Source: Breviolum minutum Mf 1.05b.01 (lineage: Eukaryota; Sar; Dinophyceae; Suessiales; Symbiodiniaceae). Taken from it: a DNA stretch of 64,000 bases. Within the stretch, counting starts at the first letter, position 1; the number at the start of each line of letters is the position of its first letter. The notes under the pieces are model-generated. The model had not been told where the DNA came from, made no database searches, and saw only the letters and a program-made list of their open reading frames with translations. The DNA is taken from positions 1 through 64,000 of the forward strand of contig DF241477.1 of the NCBI GenBank assembly GCA_000507305.1. The letters run 5' to 3'. The position numbers and the translations under genes were made by a program. Of this stretch, positions 44,628 through 55,231 are shown one piece after another.

Positions 44628-46859
44628 GCATGATAACCAGCCAACACCATCTACATAGAAAAGTTACATCATAGCATCCAAGGCACTTGATTCTGAAGTT
44701 GATCCAACTTATCTAAGAGATTCTTCTGTCCCATCAAAGCCATTGCAGTTTTTGCCGCAGAGAAGGATTTCATGACCTATTAGCAGAGATTTTTGTTGAC
44801 CTTGTTCTGACATTGGGATTCAGTACATGCAACCAACCAACCAAATGCGGTGGTTTGAAACTATTTCGGCGCTATTTGACGCAACTTATTTCAGTCAAGG
44901 GAGCTTCATCTTCGAAGTTTCAGGGTGGACCATTGAAAAACATGAAACCACCAAGCAACCAACTTTACAAAAACAAACAAAGAAACTTCTCTAATTGGTG
45001 GTGTCAACCCATCCAAAAAAATATTAGTCCAAATGGGAATCTTCCCCAGGTAGGGGTGAAAATAAAAAATACAGTATTTGAAACCACCACCCACCTAGTT
45101 CTACCTTTCCCTGGTTTTCACGAGGATCTTCCAATTCGGATTTCACAGCAACCTCCATTGATGTTGGTGATGATCATCCGCATAAGAATTCATAGGAATC
45201 ACTAGCAAAAGGGACAATGGTGCATAGTTAGGGTGTGGTGTGTTTACTAAGCAAACAAAAACTGTGTTCCTTGGTCAACTAATATGACTGATTGAAAGAT
45301 CTCCGATTTGTAAATGAATATATATATATATAATCATTTCTTATACTAAAAAATGATTTGATTTTTGGCATGTCTCAATTCTTTGGGGCCCTTAAAAAGT
45401 TGTTGTTTTCCTAATCCAAATTTGATCCCACTTGGATTTTAATTCAGGAGGATGTCGCAGCTTATCGTTGGAATGTCCTACAGTCCCCCAGCCATATCAC
45501 TTGACCTGGATCTGCTTGTTGAATACTCCAAATGGCAATTTGACGCTGATGAACAAAAATCCACGTTTACTACTGGGATGTCCTGCTGGTACTTAGGATC
45601 ACCCCTAAGTAGGCTGGATACATCCTGTAAATAGGTGACACAGACCAACTATAATTAGTATTACTTAGTTACGATCACTCCCATTTTCACCCTAGTAAGG
45701 GGGGAGCAAAAATTACTCCCCCCCTCAGTCCAAAATTACCGAAGCGACTTACTCACCTCATCAGCAGCATTCGCATAGAAGGGCTCCAAGTCCTTCGTTC
45801 GTTCATCAATCAAAGCCTGCTGCCGGTGGCCATGGGGGAAGACATCATTGGCGACATGTCAACTTCCCTCCCCCACTGAGGTACCCAGGCCCCAGAAATA
45901 TGACAAGTGGTTTCCCTTAAATAAGGCCTTATTAAATCATTATTTTCTGAAGGGGGTAGGTTGACCAGCCATGAAATCAACTGGGGATTTTCATGGGAAT
46001 TGACTGTTTGATGCTTGAAAACAAGGTGGGCCCCTACATCAGTTGGAAACATAGGGGTCCATAACTCCACTTAAAGAGGAGAAACAAATCCAAATACCCA
46101 GTTATAGAGCCATTTACAGAAGTTATAACTCCACTTTTAAGTGGTAGTTCACTTTTAGCGTTCGTAGGGGCCCCTCCTTGTAAACAATTTGCTGCCAACA
46201 AAGTTAAGGGCTACCAGGTGTGGGCAGTTCAAAACATCCACAATTTTTTCAGGGCGTTTGATCTTCACCATCCACAAAAAATAACATGTAAAAGGGCTTA
46301 CGATTTGCAAAACACTTTTGAGGAGATTGCACTTGAATACAACTAGGTAATACTTGATACTGCTTGGTTTCAAACTTGCAAGATCTTATAAGAATACTTA
46401 TCATGGATTATCATAATCCCCAAAAAAATGCCATGTTCGTTCATCTAAAAGAAAATCCCCAGAATTGCCAACCGCCAGTCATCCTTTCTGAAGAAAGATC
46501 ACCTGAGCTACAAAAAATACCCTCTTACTTTCCATTATACTGGTTGTTTAATCAGGGATCCTTATAATGGTTTCTTATCATTCCTATATAACGGGAGTAA
46601 TTAATATAATCCCCTATGCACCACTAGTTGGTGGTTTCAACCCATCTGAAAAAATGTTAGTCAAATTGGATCATTTCCCCAAGTAGGGGTGAAAATAAAA
46701 AATATTTGAAACCACCACCTAGTGAAGTAATTAATATGATCCCCTATACACCTTAAATAACCAGGATTTTTTTTTTCGTGGCTCACCTGAAAGGCAGTCA
46801 AATTCTGTTGCACGGTGCTATTGGCTCCATCGATTCTGGCATTGTAATGTGCCAACGAC
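43259..46859 (-). CDS. Three-exon coiled-coil segment
   Basis: Exons 46859-46787 (CGGTTGGAG|G to CAG|GTGAGC), 45819-45757 (CACCGGCAG to GAG|GTGAGT) and 43315-43259 (GGGCCAG|G to a GC-type ATG|GCAAGT) join in frame. The residues (ANSTVQQNLTAFQ, QALIDERTKDLEPFYANAAD, VSTEMKNLARTTTQMNYD) are polar, lack Pro apart from one, and look like a continuous helix or coiled coil. The first donor coincides exactly with the first base of a family E element. Introns of about 1.0 and 2.4 kb hold elements A, B, C, E, G and J plus a CAT microsatellite. The gene continues beyond both ends; function unknown. Confidence 0.5.
43749..43858. mobile_element. Family C element in an intron
   Basis: ACACCTTGAAAGTTGGAACC to GGTTCCATGTTAAACTTTGG, diverged arms. 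Confidence 0.55.
44063..44156. mobile_element. Family B element in an intron
   Basis: CCCATAGCATCCATGTATGG to CATGGATGGATCCTATGGG. Confidence 0.8.
44549..44628. repeat. CAT microsatellite
   Basis: About 24 near-perfect CAT units. Confidence 0.9.
44991..45098. mobile_element. Family A element in an intron
   Basis: CTAATTGGTGGTGTCAACCC to GAAACCACCACCCACCTAG. Confidence 0.75.
45571..45697. mobile_element. Family G element in an intron
   Basis: TACTGGGATGTCCTGCTGG to CCATTTTCACCCTAGTA. Confidence 0.75.
46021..46180. mobile_element. Family J element in an intron
   Basis: ACAAGGTGGGCCCCTACATC to CGTAGGGGCCCCTCCTTGTA. Confidence 0.7.
46501..46786. mobile_element. Family E element, interrupted by family A, starting at a splice donor
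   Basis: Read on the minus strand it starts GTGAGCCACGAAAAA, identical in position to the donor of exon 46859-46787, and ends TTTTTTGTAGCTCAG, an ideal acceptor. Its TACTTTCCATTATACTGG core matches copies at 33.9, 55.7 and 62.7 kb. A family A element splits it, and about 26 bases (GTAATTAATATRATCCCCTA and on) are repeated on both sides of that insert. Confidence 0.7.
46623..46722. mobile_element. Family A element nested in family E
   Basis: CTAGTTGGTGGTTTCAACCC to GAAACCACCACCTAG. Confidence 0.85.
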
Positions 46860-46979
46860 CTCCAACCGAGGAGTTTGTCCGAACCGAGTTTGTCGGTGGT
46901 TAAAAACCATTAAAAACCAACAGGTGGGGTAAGTCGTGTTCAACCCCACCAAAGAATTATGTAGGTTCATGGTGTTTCT

Positions 46980-47053
46980 TGTTGTTTCTTGTTCTTCTTG
47001 TTGTTGTTGTTGTTGTTGTTGCTGTTGTTGGTGGTGGTGGTGGCGGTGGTGGT
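46980..47053. repeat. TTG then GGT trinucleotide microsatellite
   Basis: About ten TTG units run into about eight GGT units. Confidence 0.85.
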
Positions 47054-47525
47054 GAAGTTTAAAAATATGTCACCTAAGACTGGAAGAAGCCTATAGGAAC
47101 TGGGCAACTGTTGCAGGACTTAGTCCATACGTGTAGAGGATATGGGAAATGAACCTTCAGTAGTCAGCTTGTACAAATCTTCCCTCATTACTGGTTATCT
47201 TTTGGTAAGCGTTTAACATGCCTAGCTACTAGCTGGAGAATCCGCATTTTCAATAGGATATATATGTTCAACTGGTCCAGTTTCCAGCCATGTTAGTTTA
47301 CCAAAGTGGGATGTTAGTTGGAATTCCGAGTTCCCCATAATAGGCTACAATACTCGACTATAGGAGAAGTATATATATATATATTTATAAACAATGTGTA
47401 TATATATATAAATACACTATACATATTTACATAGTCAGACTACATATGTACATATGTGTGTGTGTATGAAAATACAAATATATATACATAGATTATTAAC
47501 ACATATATCATATAACCATATAAAC

Positions 47526-47667
47526 CAAACAACTCGATTTTTTCCACATTTTCACTGCTGGTTAAAACATCAATATCTTTGGGGACATGATCTTTGGAAG
47601 CCTGCTTCCGAGGACAACTTCCACGAAAACCCACAACAGTTGGATCAACGAAATTAATTTTCATTGC
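47526..47667 (-). CDS. Unidentified 47-codon exon
   Basis: Starts at AAGTAAG|G and ends TTTG|GTTTAT. Encodes MKINFVDPTVVGFRGSCPRK and an acidic end (DIDVLTSSENVEKIELF). The acceptor is weak, so the start may lie a little upstream. Confidence 0.45.
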
Positions 47668-48111
47668 CTTACTTTTTTTGCAAAAGAATACCACGTTGAA
47701 AAATCGACAGACAAACAAACAAGCAAACAAAACAAACAAACCCAACAAATCCAAACAAACAATAAAAAAACTTTCAATCAACCTCGACTTATTCCATTTA
47801 TCTTAAACAAACAAAAAACAAACATGTTGAATCCAAAAATGCAATTTCTATTTTCGAACACACAGTAAATTTCAAGGCAAGAGTCTCTAAGAAATCAATG
47901 GAATGAAACACAATCTCTTCAAAGGTTACCCTCCCTGAAACGTTTCACAGTTCGCCACTAAAAATAAAGGTCGGAACCCAAAAGGAAAGGTCGAAACCTC
48001 CTTTTGCCACCATTTTTCACATGTTTTTTTTGTCAGCTTTTTAAGGGGCTGTAAACCAATCAAATTGCGCTGACCATTCTGAAAGAAAACATCAGCTTCA
48101 CACAAACTTTT

Positions 48112-48206
48112 CTGGTTGGTGGTTTCAACCCATCTGAAAAATATTAGTCAAATTGGAAATCTTCCCCAAATAGGGGTGAAAATAAAACATATTTGAAACC
48201 AACTAG
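48112..48206. mobile_element. Family A element
   Basis: CTGGTTGGTGGTTTCAACCC to TTGAAACCAACTAG. Confidence 0.75.
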
Positions 48207-48226
48207 TTTTCTATATTGAAACAAAC

Positions 48227-48346
48227 AGGGAGGTTGAGATCGGCATCTTTAATGCACCGACAAATCGCCATTTTTATATGTTGTACATTCTCCAAGCCGG
48301 GTGGTTCAAAGGATACCCCAACAAAAAGAAAAAATACAGTACCCAT
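48227..48346 (-). CDS. Exon with a possible start codon and signal-like N-terminus
   Basis: An ATG at 48346 opens MGTVFFLFVGVSFEPPGLEN, then KMAICRCIKDADLNLP to a donor CCCT|GTTTGT. No AG lies close upstream, so this may be a true first exon; the short hydrophobic N-terminus resembles a signal peptide. The ATG sits directly after the end of a family J element. A family A element follows the donor. Confidence 0.4.
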
Positions 48347-48567
48347 ACAAGGTGTGCCCCGAGCCGATCGTTATAAATGGAGTGAAATAACCTCTATAAA
48401 TGGCCGAAAATAAATGGGTAACTGGAGTTATAACCTCTATAAATGGCCTTATAAATGGGTAACTGGAGTTATAACCTCTATAAATGGCCTTATAAATGGG
48501 TAACTGGAGTTATAACCCTACTTATGGGAGTTATAACCCCATTTAAAACTGATAGGGGCCCACCTTG
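48347..48567. mobile_element. Family J element with internal tandem repeat
   Basis: ACAAGGTGTGCCCC to GGGGCCCACCTTGTA. Inside, ATGGGTAACTGGAGTTATAA recurs three times with a period near 45 bases. Confidence 0.7.
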
Positions 48568-48674
48568 TAGGATCCATGGGACGATTGTATATTTACCTAC
48601 ATGAAAACCATAAAAAATCAACCATTCATGTCACATGTCGGTAAATATACCGTTCGTCCCATGGATGTTATGGG
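48567..48674. mobile_element. Family B element
   Basis: GTAGGATCCATGGG to CCCATGGATGTTATGGG. Confidence 0.7.
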
Positions 48675-48800
48675 GTATAGTGATACAGCCAAGGGGCAAA
48701 GTGAAAGCTTTTTCCTCTTCAACCAAGTTTTCATCCTCAAAAAGCGCTGGGGGACGGAGGGTTTTCTCTTGAAAGAGCCACCGAGGCGGCATTTACCCCC
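48675..48800. CDS. Exon-like island between two family B elements, strand unresolved
   Basis: All 126 bases are open on the plus strand (containing FFLFNQVFILKKRWGTEGF) and on the minus strand (containing ALFEDENLVEEEKAF, after GGATGGCAG|G). It is bounded on each side by a palindromic element. Confidence 0.35.
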
Positions 48801-48896
48801 TGCCATCCATGGGACTCGTATTTTTGCCAACATTTACCATCAAAAAAACAACTATTCATGTATAGGTAAATATACCATACATGGATGGTTTTGGGT
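48801..48896. mobile_element. Family B element
   Basis: GCCATCCATGGGACTCG to CATACATGGATGGTTTTGGG. Confidence 0.65.
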
Positions 48897-49185
48897 TATA
48901 TAATCTTTGGTAAAAACTGATCCTTTTGTTGGCATTTGTTGGCTAATAAAGGTGGGTCTTTGGAAAAAAATGCTGAAGCGATTTAGGGATCCCCGACATC
49001 TGGGAAAAACTACCAGTCCCAGTAACTGGTGAAGGGTGGGTGAATCCAAGCATCAACAGTTAATGGAATGTCCAGAATCCCAGGTACCATGAGGTTTTTT
49101 CATGACCATGGCAAGTATGCTTTGAAGGTGCCAGAATGTTTGCGGAAGACCTACTTACAGGTAATAAGTACGGATTAATAGGAAC

Positions 49186-49288
49186 TACTGTCGATGGAAG
49201 AAATCCCAAACAACCACCTGTTCTTTAGCAAACCCTATCAATCATATTCTCCATCTCAACTGGTGCAGGATTCCTTCCATCAACAGTA
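49186..49288. mobile_element. Family H element
   Basis: TACTGTCGATGGAAGAAATC to GGATTCCTTCCATCAACAGT, both ends intact. Confidence 0.85.
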
Positions 49289-49568
49289 GGATACTAAATT
49301 GTACATAATTAGGACTTACAAACAACAAATCCATTAAGTGAGCAAGGTAAACACCAGCTGGTGGTTATATTCAGGGAGACATCAGCTAACATTGCCATGT
49401 CATCTGAACCAATGTTGACTTACTGTTGGTGGTTCAGTTGTGATCAAACAAATCATGAATAATTTCTATCATCATCTAGGTGTTGGTTTGGGATCATTTC
49501 ACCCAGTTGCAGGGTCAATGTTGAAAACAAAATTGAAAGAAATATCGTAAACCACCAAATTGGTATTA

Positions 49569-49657
49569 CCCATAGAATCCATGTATGGTATAGCTACTTA
49601 CATTTGCCATAATCAACCAAATGTAGGAAAATATACCATCCATTGAGTCTCTGGGAT
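49569..49657. mobile_element. Family B element
   Basis: CCCATAGAATCCATGTATGG to CCATTGAGTCTCTGGGA. Confidence 0.7.
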
Positions 49658-49659
49658 AT

Positions 49660-50390
49660 TATGTACTAGTGACATTACTGAATGTGGTGAACGGAACCTG
49701 AGTGCCTCCAAATCACTCTATTAGGAATGCTTGTGGATGCCAAATGCCAAATATCCCAATCTCTTCCACCATGTCAATCATCTGGGCGATTTATAAATCC
49801 TTCACCTGAAGGTTTAGGGCATTTTGGGTAGGATTCCCTTACTTTTCACTACCATTTTGGGTGACCAACCGGCGGTAAAAGGTCGTTATAAATTGCCCAG
49901 AATCATAACATCAGAACTCAAGTGTCCAAAAAATCCTGGACATGTACTGCAAAAGCAAAAACATATGCTGCGTGTTTAATGTTTTTTTTCTGCGGAAACA
50001 GCATCTATGTTGTTTCAACTATATATTGCCAAAGAGTATTTTGTTCAGTAGAATATAACACACTATATCGGATATATTTGCACCACCAATCGTTCCAAAA
50101 TAAACCCCTGAAGTTTAACACGTTTTTTTTTTAAACATGTCCCACCGGAAACAAAAAAAGATAAGATCCCCTCTTGGAAACTATCAATCTTTCAGGTGAA
50201 TCAGTCGTTAAACTTTTGTTTTTTTTCAAAAAAACCTCTGATTCCACCAGGGTAAAAGGAGATGGCACAGTTACCACGTATTGGTTTTTTGTAAGCTCTG
50301 TATGACCCCTACCTTTTGGGGACGGTGATTGCCATATAAAACAACCACCAAGGTGCTATGACTTCAAAGGCATGGGTCATCATTGAGGTG
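49660..50390. other. Spacer with no supported gene
   Basis: Contains a short TTTAGGGCATTTTGGG / ACCATTTTGGGTGACC inverted motif near 49815-49865, seen also near 32.0 kb. No exon called. Confidence 0.3.
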
Positions 50391-50392
50391 AC

Positions 50393-50470
50393 CTGAAGCG
50401 TCGAACGGAACCGTCGCAAGAGCTGGGGGATCTGTCCCAAGATTTGGAAGATCCGAACCGGCAACCGTTA
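50393..50470 (-). CDS. Candidate exon
   Basis: Encodes VAGSDLPNLGTDPPALATVP and ends TTCAG|GTCACC. The acceptor is unclear, and a charged plus-strand frame is open over the same bases. Confidence 0.25.
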
Positions 50471-50670
50471 AAGACTCAACATATATTTCAATGTATATAT
50501 GGTATATCTACAGGAGTAACTACTGGATGTGGCAAATGTAAAATCTAGCAGGATGATCTGGTAAATATAGACATAGCAATGAAACAAAATATCAATTTTG
50601 GGATGGTATTTGATTACCAGGAAACTTGAGATTTTCCATGGGACCGACATGTGAGTTTACCGGGCTGTAT

Positions 50671-50781
50671 ATGGAGGATCATCCCACTTAGGAAGTATAT
50701 ATAGTTAGTAACAACCCTACTTGGGGGACTTACGATGACCATGGTTATTAACCACTTACAAGTCCTGGGATGATCCTAAGT
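50671..50781. mobile_element. Family F element
   Basis: ATGGAGGATCATCCCACTTA to CCTGGGATGATCCTAAGTA. Confidence 0.7.
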
Positions 50782-51450
50782 ACTGTATATGGATATTTAC
50801 CTACTACATCCTACTACTACCCATTTTTGTAACCCCGAAGACTGATATGGAAAATGATGGAAAATCCACCCATTTTTGTTCAATTTCGGAGATACATCTT
50901 CATTCATGGTTGTTTTTTGTTATCACCTGTTCCTTTTCCGGATGTGTATCCAGTTTTGATACTTGATGTGGGAATCATCCCACACAAAGTGAAATCGGTA
51001 ACAAAAAATACAAAAAATACATGGAATTCTACCCGAACCCCCAGCAAAATCTAACAGGACAATGGAAAAAACAGCCATGAAAATTAAAAACAAAAGTGGA
51101 TTTTCCAGCCAGTCATGTCAGTTTTTCAAGATGTTTCCAAGATGTTCAAAGGTTTTTTTTTGGTTTCCCACATCTTCTAAAGGCCGAACAGCCGATTTGA
51201 GGGCGTATGATCGGAACTGGGGATCGATTTCTACCGTGGCCACTTGGATCAAGGTCATGGGTTGTTCTGAAACCCTACCCTGGCAGGGATCGAAAAAACA
51301 TATCCTACTGAAAGGTAAGTTCGGAAAATCATCCACTCAAAAGTGCCAAAAAGTATGGGGATATGATGATATGTAATCGTTCCAGGAGGGTTATTTGTTT
51401 TTTCAAATGAAGACCTCTTGAGGGTTCGGTATGACTGAAAACAAAAAGCC

Positions 51451-51550
51451 TGACGGGTCCGTGGGACTGGTATATTTACCTACATGAATGGTTGATTTTT
51501 GTAGTACAGTAAGTGTATGCAAACATATCAGTCACATGGATCTTCTGGGT
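51451..51550. mobile_element. Family B element, diverged
   Basis: GGGTCCGTGGGACTGG..TTTACCTACATG to CACATGGATCTTCTGGG. Confidence 0.6.
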
Positions 51551-51624
51551 AGTATGAATGCAAACAAAACGCTTCTCAAAAAAAAAAACACCACTCACTT
51601 CGCGCAACAAACTTGTCAACTTAC

Positions 51625-51812
51625 CCCCCAACTGAATCAAAGATTTCGCTCCATTTTTTTAATTCACCAAAATTTCCTGCATCCCAATCCCACCACGGTC
51701 CCAGCCAGCCGCCGTGGGTCCACGCCTTCCCAATGGCCCCCTTAGCTGCATCCATAATCTCTGAGAAATCGGAGCCATGTCGATGTGACGGAGAGGCCTT
51801 GTCCAACTTGTC
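51625..51812 (-). CDS. Unidentified 62-codon exon
   Basis: Follows TACTAACGTGAAG|G, with an ideal TACTAAC branch-like site very near the acceptor, and ends GGGG|GTAAGT, a strong donor. It encodes a mixed helical and Trp-rich segment (FSEIMDAAKGAIGKAW, GPWWDWDAGNFGELKKW). Function unknown. One of the best-supported single exons. Confidence 0.5.
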
Positions 51813-51814
51813 CT

Positions 51815-52560
51815 TCACGTTAGTAGGCGGGGTTCAGGAGGGAGATTTTCGTTGCTGTGTCGGAAGAATGCAAACCGTAAACAAACACACTCCATCTGGA
51901 GTCCAAAAAAAAAAGTGTACGTGGAGAGACATGATCAAAAGCTGTTCAGTTTTAAACAAAAACACAGTGTAAGTTTGGAGGGAGAGAAATCTGATTCTAT
52001 CTACCCCCATGACAACAAACCATGTCACCTTAAAAAGGGATCATGTAAATTCCCGAAACGAATCAACCTTCCAACCATTACCATCCATTTTCAGAAAATA
52101 TGTTACCTAGAGCTCCAATGACCTCTAGTTTTGAAGGTCAACCCCCCCAAAACAAGGCCTTTTCCAATAAAACAAGGGTCATTTGGGTTCTAGGTAGTCT
52201 CAGGCAGGGTCATTTTCCAGATCTGGACTTTTTTCACCTCCATACAAACCAAATCTTCGCTTTCCAATCATCCCGGGAAAATGGTGGTGGGAAAACCCCT
52301 GGGATGGAGGGCCCCTAGCTGTTGAACCCCCACTGTTGGTGCCCTTTTAAAGAGAAAAATAATATGATAATATGATATACCCAATAAATACCCACGTTAT
52401 GTAAGGTGTAAATGTGGGGTTGATTGTTAAGGGTCCCCCCATCCCAAGGGGTTTTCCCACCATTTTCCCTACACAAGGCCCTGACCGTCATGACATTTTT
52501 AAGCATGGATTTAAAAGTCTCAGCCTCTGGGGATGCTGAAGTTTCATGGCGCAAAGATGG
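51815..52560. other. Spacer with no supported gene
   Basis: No complete element or exon with good splice sites seen. Confidence 0.3.
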
Positions 52561-52561
52561 A

Positions 52562-52672
52562 AATACCCTCTGGTAAACTAACATGGCAATGGAAGATGGA
52601 CCATTTGAACATGTATTTTCTACAAAAAAACTGGGATATGTCATTATCATGTTTGTTTTACTGGAGGGGTAA
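52562..52672. mobile_element. Family C variant (GGTAAAC type)
   Basis: ACCCTCTGGTAAACTAACAT to ATGTTTGTTTTACTGGAGGG. Confidence 0.7.
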
Positions 52673-52698
52673 TCCCGGATGAAATAACCCATGACCAG

Positions 52699-52799
52699 CC
52701 CATGACGGATCCATGGGACGAACGGTATTTTTGAAGTCTACATTTGTATGATCTTTTATTGTAAATTTAGGTGAATATACCATACCTGGATCCTATGGG
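52699..52799. mobile_element. Family B element
   Basis: CCCATGACGGATCCATGGG to CATACCTGGATCCTATGGG. Confidence 0.75.
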
Positions 52800-52896
52800 T
52801 AAATATAGACTGGCTAGTGTAACTCCCAATTGAAAAGCTGTTTGAAATTGGTATAACTTCTTCCTTGCCACTTAAATTGCAGTACCTATAGAAATA

Positions 52897-53012
52897 TACA
52901 CTCCTTAAAACTAACGTATCCCCTGAAAAATGGTGGCAAAGGGAGACGAGTTTTACCTTTGGATTTTGGCCGATTTTTCAGGGCGAAAAACTTGCTGGAT
53001 ATAGGGAGGGTA
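52897..53012. mobile_element. Family C element, abutting family I
   Basis: ACACTCCTTAAAACTAACG to TTTTTCAGGGCG..ATAGGGAGGGTA. Confidence 0.6.
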
Positions 53013-53141
53013 TACTAGGATGTGCCAGGAAGTTAGGATCAATGGTTAGTAAGTGGGTTATAACTCCAATATACCCCATTTATAGGCAGGTTATAACCCA
53101 CTTACTAGCCATTGATCCTAACTTCCTGGGACATCTAAGTA
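53013..53141. mobile_element. Family I element
   Basis: TGTGCCAGGAAGTTAGGATC to GATCCTAACTTCCTGGGACA, then TCTAAGT. Confidence 0.85.
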
Positions 53142-53191
53142 GGCTTTTACAAGCACCCAAGCACCCCCAATCTTTGCACCTCTGGCGCTAC

Positions 53192-53284
53192 TTGCAGGAG
53201 CTGTGTAAAATCATGCCCTCAGTGGCATCGGGTTTAAATGACAAGCCCGAGCCTTTAACTGATCTGGGAGTATCCTCTAATTTC
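53192..53284 (-). CDS. Unidentified 30-codon exon
   Basis: Follows GAGTCTAAG|G and ends TGCAA|GTAGCG. Encodes KLEDTPRSVKGSGLSFKPDA then TEGMILHSSC. The plus strand is open too. Confidence 0.35.
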
Positions 53285-53289
53285 CTTAG

Positions 53290-54160
53290 ACTCTCTTCAG
53301 AATTCAGGAAATATGGTTTCAAGTACATCATGTAATACACATATATTAGATACATATATGTAGAATTGCACGTTTGTATATCTAAATAAAATAAATAAAT
53401 ATGGAAACAATACAACAAATTGGTGATTTGTAGATGTTTTTCCATGTTCCATGCGTCTGTTTTTTGGGCTAGATGACACATGACCCCCTCCCCCCAAAAA
53501 AAAGGTGCAAACCCCGGCATGCTTAAATAAAAAAAACTTTCGAAAAACACACCCGGCAACTCGCCGCATCTCTTTCCACCACCTTTCCGAAAACCCACCA
53601 CCTTTCTGAAAAAGCCCCAGGATCGACAATCTTGTGCGAAAATTGTTTCCAGCAAAACGGCCAAGCAAATGGTTGCGCTGCAGCGACAAAACATCACTTC
53701 GGGTGGGGAATCGAGGAAGCGAACGATTCTGTCAGGAATCGATGTTTTCAGTTGAGGACGGTGAAATCTACCTGGCCATTCTGCGATTGTGCCCTTTTTT
53801 TGGGATAGTTAAGTGACCCTTTCAAAGGTTAAGTGACCTCCAACTAGCGGATCAACAAAAATCACCTGGTACATCCTGGTACCTTTTTTGGGTGAATCCA
53901 ATCTTTTGGTTGGTGCGAATCACCCTTTAATCTGTTGCGACCCTTTGCTCATCATTGAGTAGGGAGAAAATGATCGTCTACTCATTTGCTCATCACTAAA
54001 CACAGCCCAGCTTATTTTGTTTGAATTCAGATGTTCCCTGGGAGCCCAACCACCATTTTTTAGGCTGGTTCCGAAGCACCAATATTTCAGTAAGCGTTTA
54101 TCATCATCCAACAGGAACCACCATCTCTAAAATGGTGGTTGACTTCCAGGGTATTACAGA
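53290..54160. other. Region with one ambiguous exon-like block
   Basis: 53560-53760 is open in all three plus frames after GTTTCCAG (53652) and in two minus frames, so no call is possible. The remainder shows no gene or full element. Confidence 0.3.
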
Positions 54161-54166
54161 GATTAC

Positions 54167-54231
54167 AGACTCTACATCATTGTTCTTTGGCAGAAATGCC
54201 ACAGGCAAATGTCTTTCAAAATCTGTGCCAC
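54167..54231 (-). CDS. Short unidentified exon
   Basis: Follows TTTCATACGCAG|G and ends GAGTCT|GTAATC. Encodes GTDFERHLPVAFLPKNNDVE. Confidence 0.4.
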
Positions 54232-54617
54232 CTGCGTATGAAACAAAGTTTCTGTAGAGGACAAGAAACCACTGTTAAGGATCAATTTGGATTATAGTTG
54301 TAAAAACACCAGATCAGTGATATACCAGAGCACATTGGCTCCAAATTTTCTTGCTTACAAAGGATTCATAATATCATATAATCATAATCTAAGAATCTAA
54401 GAAACAACAAAAACTGACAAAAACTCGGGAAAACTTAGGTCCCCTGCTTAAAGGTTTAACTTTTGGTGGGTAACATTAAGAAACCCACCAAATTTGAAGG
54501 GGCAGAGGGTATAAGGGACTACCAAAGATTTGCCAAGAAAACATCATTCTGGGGCGGGGGTATAACTTGTTACCACTAGGATGACATGCCAACATGTTTT
54601 GCAGAGAACCACTCTAA

Positions 54618-54712
54618 ACGGGTGTTTCCTTAAATGGTGATACCCCCAAAATGATCATTTTTAGTAGGAAAAACCCATGGTTGTTGGGTACCACCATTTT
54701 AGGAAACCCCCA
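54618..54712. mobile_element. Family D element
   Basis: CGGGTGTTTCCTTAAATGG to ACCATTTTAGGAAACCCC. Confidence 0.7.
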
Positions 54713-55231
54713 AACCTTGAATCTGTCACGTTCGAACATGCGAATCGTGCTGTGGAGAAAGGGTAGATCCAAATCCGTCATACATCGTTGACTGTGTGGA
54801 CAGAGAATCATCACTATCTTAACGGGTCGCTGGCTTGGTTCCTCACCACATATCTGTCCAAATATCTAACAAACACAGCACCATGAACAACAACAAACAC
54901 TTCCTAAATTTCCAAAATCAAAGATAGGGATTCCGAGCATAAAACCATCATCAGTAAAACAAGCAACTTGGTTTTTGTCCGCACTTTACATCCTCTCCTT
55001 TAGACACTCAACACTCCCCAAGAATCCTGTCCCCTTAAAAATGGCGTATCTTGAGGAATTATATGTACACCCCCGGGAAATATAGTTATAGTGAGATACT
55101 TGCTGCCTTGACTTGGGCTTTTTTGCTGTCAAGCTTCTCTGATGCTAACCGCACCCTTGTGACCCAAGGGGAAAGGAACGGCGCAGCAAAGGAACGAACG
55201 CACTAGCTATATCTGCTTTCTATTGGGATAC

